Assembly (NCBI GenBank): GCA_947652115.1
Contig: OX393563.1
Span: forward strand, 3,777,818 to 3,841,817
Reading direction: 5' to 3'
Source: Blastomussa wellsi
Lineage: Eukaryota; Cnidaria; Anthozoa; Scleractinia; Plerogyridae
DNA: 64,000 nucleotides
A program made the translations under genes and the position numbers. Below the pieces are notes generated by a model. It saw only the letters and a program-made list of their open reading frames with translations, was not told where the DNA came from and searched no databases. Below are positions 11,091 to 23,782 of this stretch, in pieces; position 1 is the first letter of the stretch; each line of letters opens with the position of its first letter.

Positions 11091-12069
11091 ATAATCCGAT
11101 GTTTTTTTTTATGTCAAGTAGAGACGTAGCATCAATTTTGTATTTTAGACAACCAAATAAAACTCCAAACACATGTTGTTGCAAAGTTCCTGTTTACTTT
11201 CGTTTGAGCTTCGTGAGACCAAAACAAATGGGGCATTTCTCCTGGGCCTCTCTGACCAGTCACAGATAGAGGATATAAACGATTTGATTAACCACTCAAA
11301 ACTCGAATCAAACACATGCAGCTATCTCCCGGTCACGCGACGATGAGCTCTAGTTTGAGGCCCCATTTATATGGTCTTGGGTACCCGAGACAACCCTCCC
11401 CCGAGTTTCCCTGGGCGAGCTAACTTTTCACTAAAACGTTGAAAAATTCTACCAACTGTTTACATGATCCTACCCGAGTTGTCTCGGGGGGCGAGACAAC
11501 TCGGGCAGGCGAGTTGTCTCGTCTCGGCAGGTAGGGTAACCCTGGCAGGTGGGGCAACTTTTTCTCTATATAAACAATTTGGCTCGGCTACACGATACAG
11601 CTCATGGAGTGGCGAGTGTCACGTACTGTCCGGATTTCAGGTTTTTAAGCACGAATTTTCCCTAAATATAATTTAACCCAGCACGGCCTCCATTGCTCGA
11701 ATGAACGAAGGAAATTCAAAGGAAGAAGGATAACTGGCGACTTGAACATTTTTGAAAATACTTTATGAATAATCAAACAGGGTCAACTTTTACTCAGCCG
11801 ACAGGGACAATTTTTTGCCATATAAACGCTCGATAAAGTTGCCTCGGGGGTAGGGTTGTCTCGGGTATCCGAGACCATATAACTGGGCCCTGAGAGAAAG
11901 GGAGAACATGGGGTTTCGTGGCAGAGACAGGGCCTGAACTGAACCAACTTGGGTTGGGTGGCGCATTCCATAGAAAAACTATTTCGCTTCGGGTAATGTT
12001 CGTGTTACTTTTATTATCTTGCTGTGTTTACAACTACTTTTCAAATTCATCACCAGTTAATTACCACAT

Positions 12070-12457
12070 TAAAGGGACACTATCACGAGTATAACTTCAA
12101 AAATTCAACAGCATAAAAACGTGTTTACTCCAATGGAAGCCCACAAACCGTAGTCACGTTTTGTTAAAATTATTATTCCAGTGCACTGAAGCTAAATATG
12201 GAGTGATATCATCATGATACCATCAGGAGCTTTAGGTCTCAACGTGAAAAGGTCAGGCTGACTTTTTCAAGTTCTGTCCTTGTGATTGGAAAAATATGTG
12301 AAAACTATGTACGGTCACTCTCTTCCTTAAACAATTTGCGTGATATCCATCTCTTTATGTTCTAGGAGCATTTCCTGAAAGGATGAAAGAACTTGATCAG
12401 AATTTTGTGGCCATTTTATTAAAAAAGATGAAAATGACCGAGACAGTGTCCCTTTAA
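12070..12457. mobile_element. AAAGGGACAC-ended MITE-like element (unit A)
   Basis: The ends AAAGGGACACTATCACGAG and CCGAGACAGTGTCCCTTT are imperfect inverted copies about 390 bp apart. Related copies or fragments occur at 10850-10993, 19393-19778, 35275-35525 and, inverted, 49590-49905. All share the words GGTCAGGCTGACTTTTTCAA and ATGTTCTAGGAGCATTTCCT or their complements. No coding capacity. Confidence 0.65.
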
Positions 12458-12845
12458 AATCAAAATGTTTTGCAGCAATAGAAATTATTTCAAAATGGCA
12501 GCCGATTAATTATTCTTTTATACGCATGTTGATTGGCCTTGCTTACCCCAATAGCATGAGCAAAACTAAAAACAAAAAATACTCAAAAATGAAACTAAAA
12601 AGGTCAATCTATATGTGCATACATCAGCGGCCATTTTTGAATAAGGAGTATTCCCTTAATTACAAGCTATTACATTCGGTTATTTCTTAATTTTCGCTCT
12701 TGCTCAGTTATGATTTCCATCCGATCTCTGACAACGGGACCTAAAGAACAATAAAAACCAATAGTCAAACTCGATTCTTGTGCCATGCTAACCATGCAAT
12801 AAAAAGCGCATTTTTTAGATTTTTCCCTCTTGTTGGGGTATATTT

Positions 12846-12924
12846 AACAATTATTCCACGAGCGCGCGTTGGATATGAGACGGTAAATAGTAAACGAGGC
12901 GCGTAGCACCGAGTTGGCTATAAC

Positions 12925-12959
<35 letters not shown>

Positions 12960-12961
12960 TT
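12846..12961. repeat. Hairpin repeat, AACAATTATTCCACGAG arms (unit A)
   Basis: The arms AACAATTATTCCACGAGCGC and GCGCGAGTGGAATAATTGTT face each other. GTTGGATATGAGA/TCTCATATCCAAC extends the pairing over about 115 bp. The unit B counterpart is at 20166-20282. Confidence 0.75.
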
Positions 12962-13748
12962 TTATTATAAACGCCCCAAAAGATATTGTACAAACATTGC
13001 GAAAAATGCATTCTGTTACGCGTACACCTACCACATTTGTGGGTCAATGGTATATGAGCTCAGATACCATTGCCTCTAAATCAATCAAAACTCAGAAAAT
13101 CATGTGTGCAATATACCATAGCTAGTTTTGGATAAAGAACATTGACAAATTTCACTGTTATAGGGATGTGGTTGGTAATAAGAAGCTACCAAGGATCAAG
13201 GGTACAGATTGCAAAGTAAAGAACGGGAAATGTTATATTGTGGTCTGAAGTAGAGATAGAGTTTAAACAAAACTAGTGGTACACTGACACCTAATATTCC
13301 TCCCCCGGGATTCGATAAATGCCCATGTTACCAGTACAACTTGCCAGTACAACTCTAAACAGACAGGTCTGTAAGACGGTCAACTAGCCTTCTCCCTGTG
13401 CGTCGTCAATTTTTTAGTCATTTTACCCTGTCCAAGCTCTCTTACAAAAAGCCGGGCACCTCTCCGAGAAGGATAGTTGATGTTGATCGATAGCCAGGTT
13501 TGTCAATCAATTTACAGGATATAAACTCTCTATAAGCCGGGCACCTCTCTAAGGTGGGCAGCTGGCTAGTGCTTCCTCGGATCCAAATAGTTTATGTCTG
13601 TCTTAGAGAAAGTTGCCTATTCGAATTTGCCCGTAGTTTCTCAATCTCGTACCCAGAGCCTACGTTATTTTTATCCAGCGGAACGTTCGATTAAATCAAA
13701 CGTACCATTAATCATTTGCTCGCACATCTGTTTCATCGAAACCTTACC

Positions 13749-16399
13749 TTAACAAACATAAGGAGTTGGGTTAATCAACCTGCCATTCTTGTATAACTGC
13801 AGGTGTACATGATTAGTCATGCCTGGCCTATTCACAGCCCTATTTAAGGAGTAACCGACGAATTCGCCTCTATCTACATCCTCTCCATCGTCAACTTCCT
13901 TTTCCACATAATGCAGCAAGACTTCGTAGCCTAAAACGACGCAAGACAAAATCACTGATTTTGTAGTTTGTGATTTAGTTACGTACAAAATGTTTTCGAA
14001 TTTTATACAAAGACCCAGCTCATGAATTGAAAGGATATAAATTGACAGCAAAGGGCATTTATTGTGCTTCTGAAATGTTTTTAGTAAATAAAAGTTCGTA
14101 TATTGGCAGTAAATCGTGTGTCATGTTCTGTGAATATACTTTTCAGAAAATCATAGTTTTTGAATTTATTCAGCTGGCATGATGCTCCATTTGTCTGGGT
14201 TTTCCCGCCAAAACGACTACAACCTTTTTATGCGAACCAGTTTCAGCTTTTAACGTTTGAATTACCAAAATAATATTATTGTTTGCAAGGTTTCTTTTAA
14301 TACAGGAAGCTAGAATTTTATTTTTAGCTGCAGAGTCTTGGAAAAGGTATGTTACAGTTTACTTGGCCTGAATACTTCATTTTTCTCTCATGTAATGCGC
14401 AGAGTAAATTTTCTTTCAGTTTGATTCGAATGTTTACTTTACTTGATCATAAGAATAACAAGAGAATATGCGAATAACTAATACTGTTTTCAGTTACCGC
14501 CCCATGTTACTCCAAGTCCTCGCAGGTAGATACCGGTGTTGAAAGGTTCGTTATACAGATCATGACCCCACCCATACGGTTTAGACTCGCGGACGCCATC
14601 AGCAAGGAAAGGCGAATAGACGGGGTCTCCTGCAGTGCACACGATATCAATACCTCTGTGGGTCCCACCCTCCCTGCGATAAAAAATAGTAAAAGCCGAT
14701 TAGATGGAAAAATAAAGTTTAAAGTGAGCTGAAAGATTATTTAATAGCTTATGGGACAAACACAAAAAGAATGAACACAAAGAAAAGATCTATGCTTAGT
14801 CCTTTACTAGGGTAGCCGTTGCATTTCTTTCAGGGCAACCAAACAAAAAGTTAACACTTAAATAACGCTATTTGGAGCTGAGCTAGACTATGAGCAGCCC
14901 TGTTTTTCTTAGTCCGCCTAATTCGGCGGCGAAAAGACGAGACGCACCGCGGGTGGAGGTACGCGCCTGCCCCGCGGCAACACGTCTCCCGTCGCGGCGT
15001 GTCTGCATATACTGCAGCAAAAAATATATAAATAAAACGGAAATACTGCGGCTTACATTGCTGCTCACCAGTCGCTCACCAACCGCTGTAAACGTGAAAG
15101 GATAGCAGCAGTGAAATAATGGGCCTTAAAATTATCCAAAAGTGAATATTCATTTCCGTGATTGTACAAAAATTGCGTGAAATAGACCCAAAACTGCGGG
15201 GCATAGCCCCTTGAATAGCCTTGCTTTTCCTTGAGTAGCTTGGGTATGTGTATCTAGCCGTGATTGGATGAATATCACCATACCTTGGTGCTCCCCAGTG
15301 TCCACAGCCGTATGTGTCACATCCTCTTATTCGATTGGAACGATTGCTTTGGCATATCTGTGCAAAGCATTTGCTTTCGGCTGGAGTATACAAAAGTATG
15401 AATATTGATTACTGATTATTGATTAATTATTGATTATTGATTAATTACGTCAACTATATCGATAATGAAAACCTAGAAAAACGACAGCGCAGCGCCAGGC
15501 AGAAAGCACAGATAAAACGCAGCAGATTTAAAAATAAATTATAGGTAATTAGTAGACACTTAAACTGGATCCGAGATTTTTATTCAAAAGAATGTCACGT
15601 TGCCCATATATGGTTATGAAGCGATTGTTATCCGTCATCGGTACTTGACAGATATCCTGCGGTGTACGTTAAGTAACAATAATTCAGCCGAACACCGCAT
15701 AATGGAAACTTTTCAAACTGCAAAATGAGCTTCGTTGACAATTTCTTGAATAGTATGCTTTGGTTTCTGTTTTGTGGTTTTAATATTCTAAGTTTAGCGC
15801 AAAAGTACATCTAGAAATCCGCTTCAGTCTTCCCAGTGTTTCACTCGATTTCCAATCGTTTCACTGAAAACTTGTTTTTGAGTGTGCTTTTGCTCATCCT
15901 ATGATATTATTTTGTCATATTTGGTTAAAACAGTATGGATCGCGATAAAGTATGATATGCAAATTAGCTATGAAATGGCATCTAATGCGCATGTGCATTC
16001 TGGTAGTGGTCGTCAGATGACGGCATCGTGCAAATGTTAAACGTCATTCGCGTGGCAATGGGTTCTTTCTTATTGTTTTCTTATTTTTTTTACGAAAAGG
16101 TTTCTCAAAATAAAAAAGAGGTTCTTAAAGACGCGAAATTACTTGCTCGATTATATTCTCCCTGAATCGTACTCCACTTAGTCCTATTACCATTGTTAGT
16201 TTGTGAATGATCAAATTGCTGCGCGTGAAAAAGAAAGTCCTGCCTTAAATTTTTCTACCGTGTCTAGTAAATTCTAAAGCCAACAAGTCCTAGGATATCG
16301 AAGACTGATTAAAGTTTGCATAGTTAAATGCATTATTAACTAACCTTCTTGACACTGAATGAGTCCCACCACAACAGCAATAACAAGTGAAAGTTTCAT
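13749..16399 (-). CDS. LECT2-like secreted M23-fold protein, copy A (169 aa)
   Basis: Exons (- strand): 16399-16345, 15380-15284, 14673-14498 and 13930-13749. They total 510 nt, in frame, with GT..AG joins. Exon 1 encodes a signal peptide (MKLSLVIAVVVGLIQCQ). Exon 2 carries the LECT2-type motif SNRIRGCDTYGCGHWGAPR. Exons 3-4 carry the M23 peptidase fold, with the zinc motif HRGID (His56, Asp60) and the NHVH motif (His150, His152). LECT2 of vertebrates is a secreted, zinc-binding chemotactic or signalling protein that keeps the M23 fold but has lost activity. Here LLHYVEKE places His116 where the M23 catalytic His is expected, so activity is possible (inference from hand alignment). It ends NPTPYVC. 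It is the same strand as copies B and C, with a TATA box about 70 bp upstream of the ATG. Confidence 0.9.
14881..15105. repeat. GC-rich segment in intron 2 of copy A
   Basis: A GC-rich island (CACCGCGGGTGGAGGTACGC and similar) in an otherwise AT-rich intron gives overlapping frames on both strands. The frames match no family I know, and they lie inside the intron between 15284 and 14673. Probably an inserted repeat. It is present identically in unit B at 22190-22412. Confidence 0.4.
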
Positions 16400-16468
16400 G
16401 ATGAATGCTGTGGAATTCCCCACCAACTGGAGCAACGAAAGGTGTGGGGCAGCACATTGAATGTTCGG

Positions 16469-16476
16469 TATTTATA
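16469..16476 (-). promoter_or_regulatory. TATA box of LECT2-like copy A
   Basis: TATAAATA on the - strand, 70-77 bp upstream of the start codon at 16399, in the context GGTATAAATACCGAACATTC. All three LECT2-like genes here have TATAAATA at nearly the same distance. Confidence 0.65.
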
Positions 16477-18944
16477 CCCTTTTGGTGTATTTCAGACCAT
16501 CTAATCCGGAGAAAAGCCTGTTATTTTTAGCCATTTTCTTTTAAAATAGCTTGTTTGCCTGTGGCGATATTGAAATAAAGTGTTTTGGGAATGAAACGGG
16601 GCTGACCGGCTAAGCCATAAGCTGATTTACAGCCTGATAACGAATTTATGCCAGACAGTTCCAATACCAATTTATACATGGATTTTTTTATGGCCTGTTA
16701 TCTCACTTTTAGATTCAAAAAATAAATTAAAGTTACCACGCACAAACTATCTTTAACAGGAAAAGGTTCATTTGTGAAGGGTGCTACCCAGCTTACGCAA
16801 AAAAAAGTGCTTCTTAAAGGACAAAGAAAGTGCTAAAATAGTGCACGAACTCACAAACTAGTGCCGAAATTTAGAAATAGCCGCTCCAAATTTGCTAACA
16901 ATTTTCAAACATTCTCTTTGAGATATTAAATTATTTTATTTTTTACCAAAGAATTGGCCTTGTGCTATTTGGAAATGAACAGAAAAGCAAAAAAAACTTT
17001 CATTTTTCGAACAAAACATTCTTTATCAGGTACACTAGCCTTACTCAGGCTCTTTTCAATGGCCTACTTAAAAAGTTCAATTTTTGTAACTATAGTTTCA
17101 ACGGTCTCGAGGTACCCTAATGGGTTCAAAAATACAAAAAAGTGTTCACATTTTTCTCCAAAAACAAAAACGTGCTAAAGTGTTTAGCACAATCGGGACA
17201 GACCTACACTCTAATATCACTCAATTAAACACAAATATTGCAGTTTCAGCAATTTCAAAGTGATTTAGCAATGATTCAGTGTTACACTGAATTTGCAATC
17301 CGCTGATAACTCAAGTGAGTTTACGAATTCAGCTGGAAAACATAAATAAGATCTTGCCAAAAATAGCAAACAGATAAAGAAATCCTACAGAAAATTAATC
17401 AACTTTTTTTAAACCTTAAGGCCAACCAAACAATCAAACAAATTAAAAGCATTTTATGGTAAAAGAACTGTAGGAAATACGCACTGAAAGTTTGTTATAA
17501 AAAGTTGTTATCAGTTTTATCCTTATTTATTTATACATTGTTCTTTTTAGTATAGCTTGTGTGCTTTCTATGTACTGAAATATTGCATTACTTTCTTGAA
17601 AGATAGATTAAAAGTGCCAGGAAATCCTCAAAAATACTGTATTATCTTAACCAGATAAGCTTCTGTATTAACTGATATATTAACTGATAAGGATTCAGTC
17701 TGATACGACTGAAAGACCAATACACAGACTATAGCTATAGGCATACTTATTTGATCACTTAATATATACAGAGAAAGCAATTTTCAATTGAGTGTCGTGA
17801 ACAAAACCAAAGTAATCTCTCTTGTCAATCAAAAAGGACACAGACAGTCCAGTGAACCAATCAAAGCTCGGAGAGAATGTAAGTAGCCGCGCAGTGAAGC
17901 GCGGGAAAACGTACGCGAGCGAGTCTCCATTTGGTTTTGATTTTACTTCTGATTTGGTGATCAAGAAAGTGGCGGAGATTATTAAAACCTATCACCTAGC
18001 GCATACTAAATGCAAAACCAAAGCAAACAGAGTGAATTACTTTCAACAGGTCTGATTGATGGCTAAGTAGAGTTTAAGTAAGGTTAATGGAAGTCAAATC
18101 TAGTCGTGCCAAGTAGTGAAGAAAAACCACAGAAAGACAATACACTCAAGTGGAGATGGGCTTTACAAGGTCAGAGGTATAATAAGTACAAGTATAGCCC
18201 ACGCGAACGAGTGCTCCAAAAATGGTAAAGAATTAAGTGCTCAAATACTGCTCGAACTCTCAAACAAGCACCCGAAATTTAGAAATAGTGCTCGAAATTT
18301 GCTAAAAATTTGGAAACATTCCCTTGGAGATTTTCAAGTATGTTTAAATTGTTTACAAAAGAATTGGCATTCTGTCCTTGAGAAACAATCAGGAAAGTAA
18401 AACACTTACGGTTTTTGGACAAAACTACATACTTTATTAGTCGTTATATAGATCTAGAAGACTAACATAGTTTCCAAAAAGCTCTAAATCAAACGCAAAA
18501 CTGACTCAGGCTCATTTCAATGACCTAATTTAATAGTTCAGTATCTGCAGCTACAACTACAGTACCCAAATGCTGCCCAAAATACGAAACACTGCTCAAG
18601 TTTGCTCTGAAAGCCAAAACGTGTTCAAAAAGTGCCAAGTGCAATAGGTACACTGAGGTCTGCACGCTAATTACTCAGGTAACTAAAACAAGTTTTACCG
18701 AGATTTGGCAACTATTGTTAGACTGACTTTGTTGTCTGCTGATAACTCAAGTGGATTTTGAATTTAGCTGGAAAAATAAATAAGGACTTGCCAAAAGTAG
18801 CAAACGGATAAGGAAATCATCAATGCTTTTTTTTAAAACAGTGCCATCAAACAGCTTAAAACATTTTTAAAGTGAACAAGCATATTCGAGGTTGACTAGC
18901 AATAGAGTTATTTTAGTAGAGTTATGGTTTAGAGTTAGAGTTAA

Positions 18945-19135
18945 CGACTGCCAAAATCCTGAATTCAAGCATTTGGATGGACTGCAAACATCCTGAATTC
19001 AAGATTTTTGACTGCCAAAATCCTGATTTCAAGGTTTTTGACTCTCAAAATCCTGAATTCAATATTTTGGCAGTCCAAAATCTTGAATTCAGGATTTTGG
19101 CATTCTAAAATCTTGACTTCAAGATTTTGCAACTA
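18945..19135. repeat. AATTC-centred minisatellite, end of unit A
   Basis: About six imperfect copies of a roughly 28-bp unit (TGCCAAAATCCTGAATTCAAG), some in inverted orientation, so the array can fold on itself. The same array is at 26245-26445. Confidence 0.75.
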
Positions 19136-20165
19136 TAACTCCACGTTTTAACTCTATGAAGATAAATCGGGGGTAGGGTTGTCTCGGGTACCGGACACCA
19201 TATAACTGGGCGCTAAGAGAAAGGGAGGACATGGGGTGTCGTGGCAGAGACAGGGCCTGAACTGAACCAACTTGGGTTGGGCGGCACATTCCATAGAAAA
19301 ACTATCTCGCTTCGGTAATGTTCGTGTTACTTTTATTATCTTGCTGTGTTTACAATTACTTTTCAAATTAATCCCCAGTTAATTACCACATTAAAAGGAC
19401 ACTGTCACGAGTCTAACTTCAAAAAGTCAACAGCCCATAAACGTGTTTATTCCAATGGAAACCTACAAACCGTGGCCACGTTTTGTTAAATTACTATGCC
19501 AGTGCACTGAAGCTAAATATGGAGTGATATCATTATGATACCATCAGGAGCTTTAGGTCTCAACGTGAAAAGGTCAGGCTGACTTTTTCAAGTTCTGTCC
19601 TTGTGATTGGAAAAATATGTGAAAACTGTGTACGGTCACTATCTTCCTTAAACAATTTGCGTGATATCCATCTCTTTATGTTCTAGGAGCATTTCCTGAA
19701 TGGATGAAAGAACTTAATCATAATTTTGTGGCCATTTTATTAAAAAAGATGAAAATGACCGAGACAGTGTCACTTTAAAATCAAAATGTTTTGCAGCAAT
19801 AGAAATTATTTCAAAATGGCAGCCGATTAATTATTCTTTTATACGCATGTTAATTGGCCTTCCTTACCCCAATAGCATGAGCAAAACTAATACTCAAAAA
19901 TGAAGCTAAAAAGGTCAATCTATATGTGCATACATCAGCGGCCATTTTTGAATTAGGAGTATTCCCTTAATTACAAGCTATTACATTCGGTTATTTCTTA
20001 ATTTTCGCTCTTGCTCAGTTATGATTTCCATCCGATCTCTGACAACGGGACCTAAAGAACAATAAAAACCAATAATCAAACTCGATTCTTGTGCCATGCT
20101 AACCATGCAATAAAAAGCGCATTTCTTAGAATGATAGATTTTTCCCTCTTGTTATGGTATATTTA

Positions 20166-20282
20166 ACAATTATTCCACGAGTGTGCGTTGGATATGAGAC
20201 GGTAAATGGTAAACGAGGCGCGTAGGCGCCGAGTTGGCTATAACCATCTCATATGCAACAAGCGCGAGTGGAATAATTGTTT
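20166..20282. repeat. Hairpin repeat (unit B)
   Basis: The counterpart of 12846-12961, with the same AACAATTATTCCACGAG arms. Confidence 0.75.
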
Positions 20283-21056
20283 TATTATAAACGCCCCAAA
20301 AGATTGTACAAACATTGCGAAAAATGCATTCTGTTACGCGTACACCTACCATTATTTGTGGGTCAATGGTATATGAGCTCAGATACCATTGCCTCTAAAT
20401 CAATCAAAACTCAGAAAATCATGTGTGCAATATACCATAGCTAGTTTTGGATAAAGAAAATTGACAAATTTCACTGTTATAGGGATGTGGTTGGTAATAA
20501 GAAGCTACCAAGGATCAAGGGTACAGATTGCAAAGTAAAGAACGGGAAATGTTATATTGTGGTCTGAAGTAGAGATAGAGTTTTAAACAAACTAGTGGTT
20601 CACCGACACCTAATATTCCGAAAGACGTCGTCCACGTACCTTCCCCGGGATTCGATAAATGCCTATGTTACCAGTACAACTCTCGCTAAACAGACAGGTC
20701 TGTAAGACGGTCAACTAGCCTTGCTCCCTGTGCGTCGTCAATTTTTTAGTCATTTTACCCCGTCCAAGCTCTCGAGAAGGATAGTTGGTGTTGATCGATA
20801 GCCAGGTTTGTCAATCAATTTACAGGATATAAACTCTCTATAAGCCGGGCACTTCGCTAAGGTGGGCAGCTGGCTAGTGCTTCCTCGGATCCAAATGGTT
20901 TATGTCTGTCTTAGAGAAAGTTGCCTATTCGAATTTGCCCGTAGTTTCTCAATCTCGTACCCAGAGCCTACGTTATCCTTATCCAGCGGAACGTTCGATT
21001 AAATCAAACGTACCATTAATCATTTGCTCGCACATCTGTTTCATCGAAACCTTACC

Positions 21057-23705
21057 TTAACAAACATAAGGAGTTGGGTTAATCAACCTGCCATTCTTGT
21101 ACAACTGCAGGTGTACATGATTAGTCATGCCTGGCCTATTCACAGCCCTGTTTAAGGAATAACCGACGAATTCGCCTCTATCTACATCCTCTCCATCGTC
21201 AACTTCCTTTTCCACATAATGCAGCAAGACTTCGTAGCCTAAAACGACGCAAGACAAAATCACTGATTTTGTAGTTTGTGATATAGTTACGTACAAAATG
21301 TTTTCGAATTTTATACAAAGACCCAGCTCATGAATTGAAAAAATATAAATTGACAGCAAATGGCATTTATTGTGCTTCTGAAATTTTTTTAGTAAATAAA
21401 AGTTCGTATATTGGCAGTAAATCGTGTGTCATGTTCTGTGAATATACTTTTCAGAAAATCATAGTTTTGAATTTATTCAGCTGGCATGATGCTCCATTTG
21501 TCTGGGTTTTCCCGCCAAAACGACTACAACCTTTTTATGCGAACCACTTTCAGCTTTTAACGTTTGAATTACCAAAATAATATTATTGTTTGCATGGTTT
21601 CTTTTAATACAGGAAGCTAGAATTTTATTTTTAGCTGCAGAGTCTTGGAAAAGGTATGCTATAGTTTACTTGGCCTGAATACTCCATTTTTCTCTCATGT
21701 AATGCGCAGAGTAAATTTTCTTTCAGTTTGATTCGAATGTTTACTTTGCTTGATCATAAGAATAACAAGAGAATATGCGAATAACTAATACTGTTTTCAG
21801 TTACCGCCCCATGTTACTCCAAGTCCTCGCAGGTAGATACCGGTGTTGAAAGGTTCGTTATACAGATCATGACCCCACGCATACGGTTTAGACTCGCGGA
21901 CGCCATCAGCAAGGAAAGGTGAATAGACGGGGTCTCCTGCAGTGCACACGATATCAATACCTCTGTGGGTCCCACCCTCCCTGCGATAAAAAATAGTAAA
22001 AGCCGATTAAATGGAAAAATAAAGTTTAAAGTGAGCTGAAAGATTATTTAATAGTTTATGGGACAAAGACAAAAACAATGAACACAAAGAAAAGATCTAT
22101 GCTTAGTCCTTTACTAGGATAGCCGTTGCATTTCTTTCAGGGCAACCAAACAAAAAGTTAACACTTAAATAACGCTATTTGGAGCTGAGCTAGACTATGA
22201 GCAGCCCTGTTTTTCTTAGTCCGCCTAATTCGGCGGCGAAAAGACGAGACGCACCGCGGGTGGAGGTACGCGCCTGCCCCGCGGCAACACGTCTCCCGTC
22301 GCGGCGTGTCTGCATATACTGCAGCAAAAAATATATAAATAAAACGGAAATACTGCGGCTTACATTGCTGCTCACCAGTCGCTCACCAACCGCTGTAAAC
22401 GTGAAAGGATAGCAGCAGTGAAATAATGGGCCTTAAAATTATCCAAAAGTGAATATTCATTTACGTGATTGTACAAAAATTGCGTGAAATAGACCCAAAA
22501 CTGCGGGGCATAGCCCCTTGAATAGCCTTGCTTTTCCTTGAGTAGCTTGGGTATGTGTATCTAGCCGTGATTGGATGAATATCACCATACCTTGGTGCTC
22601 CCCAGTGTCCACAGCCGTATGTGTCACATCCTCTTATTCGATTGGAACGATTGCTTTGGCATATCTGTGCAAAGCATTTGCTTTCGGCTGGAGTATACAA
22701 AAGTATGAATATTGATTATTGATTATTGATTAATTATTGATTATTGATTAATTACGTCAACTATATCGATAATGAAAACCTAGAAAAACGACAGCGCAGC
22801 GCCAGGCAGAAAGCACAGATAAAACGCAGCAGATTTAAAAATAAATTATAGGTAATTAGTAGACACTTAAACTGGATCCGAGATTTTTATTCAAAAGAAT
22901 GTCACGTTGCCCATATATGGTTATGAAGCGATTGTTATCCGTCATCGGTACTTGACAGATATCCTGCGGTGTACGTTAAGTAACAATAATTCAGCCGATC
23001 ACCGCATAATGGAAACTTTTCAAACTGCAAAATGAGCTTCGTTGACAATTTCTTGAATAGTATGCTTTGGTTTCTGTTTTGTGGTTTTAATATTCTAAGT
23101 TTAGCGCAAAAGTACATCTAGAAATCCACTTCAGTCTTCCCAGTGTTTCACTCGATTTCCAATCGTTTACTGAAAACTTGTTTTTGAGTGTGCTTTTGCT
23201 CATCCTATGATATTATTTTGTCATATTTGGTTAAAACAGTATGGATCGCGATAAAGTATGATATGCAAATTAGCTATGAAATGGCATCTAATGCGCATGT
23301 GCATTCTGGTAGTGGTCGTCAGATGACGGCATCGTGCAAATGTTAAACGTCATTCGCGTGGCAATGGGTTCTTTCTTATTGTTTTCTTGTTTTTTGTACG
23401 AAAAGGTGTCTCAAAATAAAAAAGAGGTTCTTAAAGACGCGAAATTACTTGCTCGATTATATTCTCCCTGAATCGTACTCCACTTAGTCCTATTACCATT
23501 GTTAGTTTGTGAATGATCAAATTGCTGCGCGTGAAAAAGAAAGTCCTGCCTTAAATTTTTCTACCGTGTCTAGTAAATTCTAAAGCCAACAAGTCCTAGG
23601 ATATCGAAGACTGATTAAAGTTTGCATAGTTAAATGCATTATTAACTAACCTTCTTGACACTGAATGAGTCCCACCACAACAGCAATAACAAGTGAAAGT
23701 TTCAT
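21057..23705 (-). CDS. LECT2-like secreted M23-fold protein, copy B (169 aa)
   Basis: Exons (- strand): 23705-23651, 22687-22591, 21980-21805 and 21238-21057, with the same lengths and phases as copy A. By my reading the protein differs from copy A at one residue, Gly85 to Ala in the SKPY-x-WGHD loop. The other exon differences are synonymous. The signal peptide, SNRIRGCDTYGCG motif, HRGID, LLHYVE and NHVH residues are all kept. The frame is intact, so both copies are probably functional or very recently duplicated. Role as for copy A: a secreted zinc-binding M23-fold protein, with function in cnidarians unknown. The TATA box is at 23775-23782. Confidence 0.9.
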
Positions 23706-23774
23706 GATGAATGCTGTGGAATTCCCCACCAACTGGAGCAACGAAAGGTGTGGGGCAGCACATTGAATGTTCGG

Positions 23775-23782
23775 TATTTATA
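23775..23782 (-). promoter_or_regulatory. TATA box of LECT2-like copy B
   Basis: TATAAATA, about 70 bp upstream of the ATG at 23705, in a flank identical to copy A. Confidence 0.65.

Larger units (their letters stand above)
9908..12212. repeat. Degenerate tandem duplication of the ankyrin last exon and 3' flank
   Basis: Sequence from 9908 (GGCGACCAAATACTTTGG, inside exon 7) to about 10993 is repeated from about 10994 to 12212. The copies share the exon end, the FGEHLF and HRTRRKR codons, the 3' flank and a common downstream block. Copy 1 contains the foldback at 10519-10721. Copy 2 has about 300 bp of extra GC-rich sequence (11440-11745). In copy 2 the exon frame stops early: TCTTTTCACTT has become TCTTTTAACTT. 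It is a pseudo-exon with no upstream exons. Confidence 0.8.
11844..19165. repeat. 7.3-kb tandem unit A
   Basis: The first of two directly adjacent, nearly identical units (offset about 7.3 kb). It holds one LECT2-like gene (13749-16399, -), a dispersed inverted-end element, a hairpin near 12.9 kb, two diverged copies of a 'GTGCTC..AAATTTAGAAATAG' repeat (16.8-17.4 and 18.2-18.8 kb) and an AATTC minisatellite. It shares its start (TCGGGGGTAGGGTTGTCTCG) with unit B and ends at the words CTATGAAGATAA. Confidence 0.92.

Noticed and set aside
14883..15105. Overlapping frames on both strands in LECT2 copy A, repeated in copy B
   Set aside because: They fall within an intron in a GC-rich inserted segment and have no domain. 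Their identity between copies is explained by the recent duplication.
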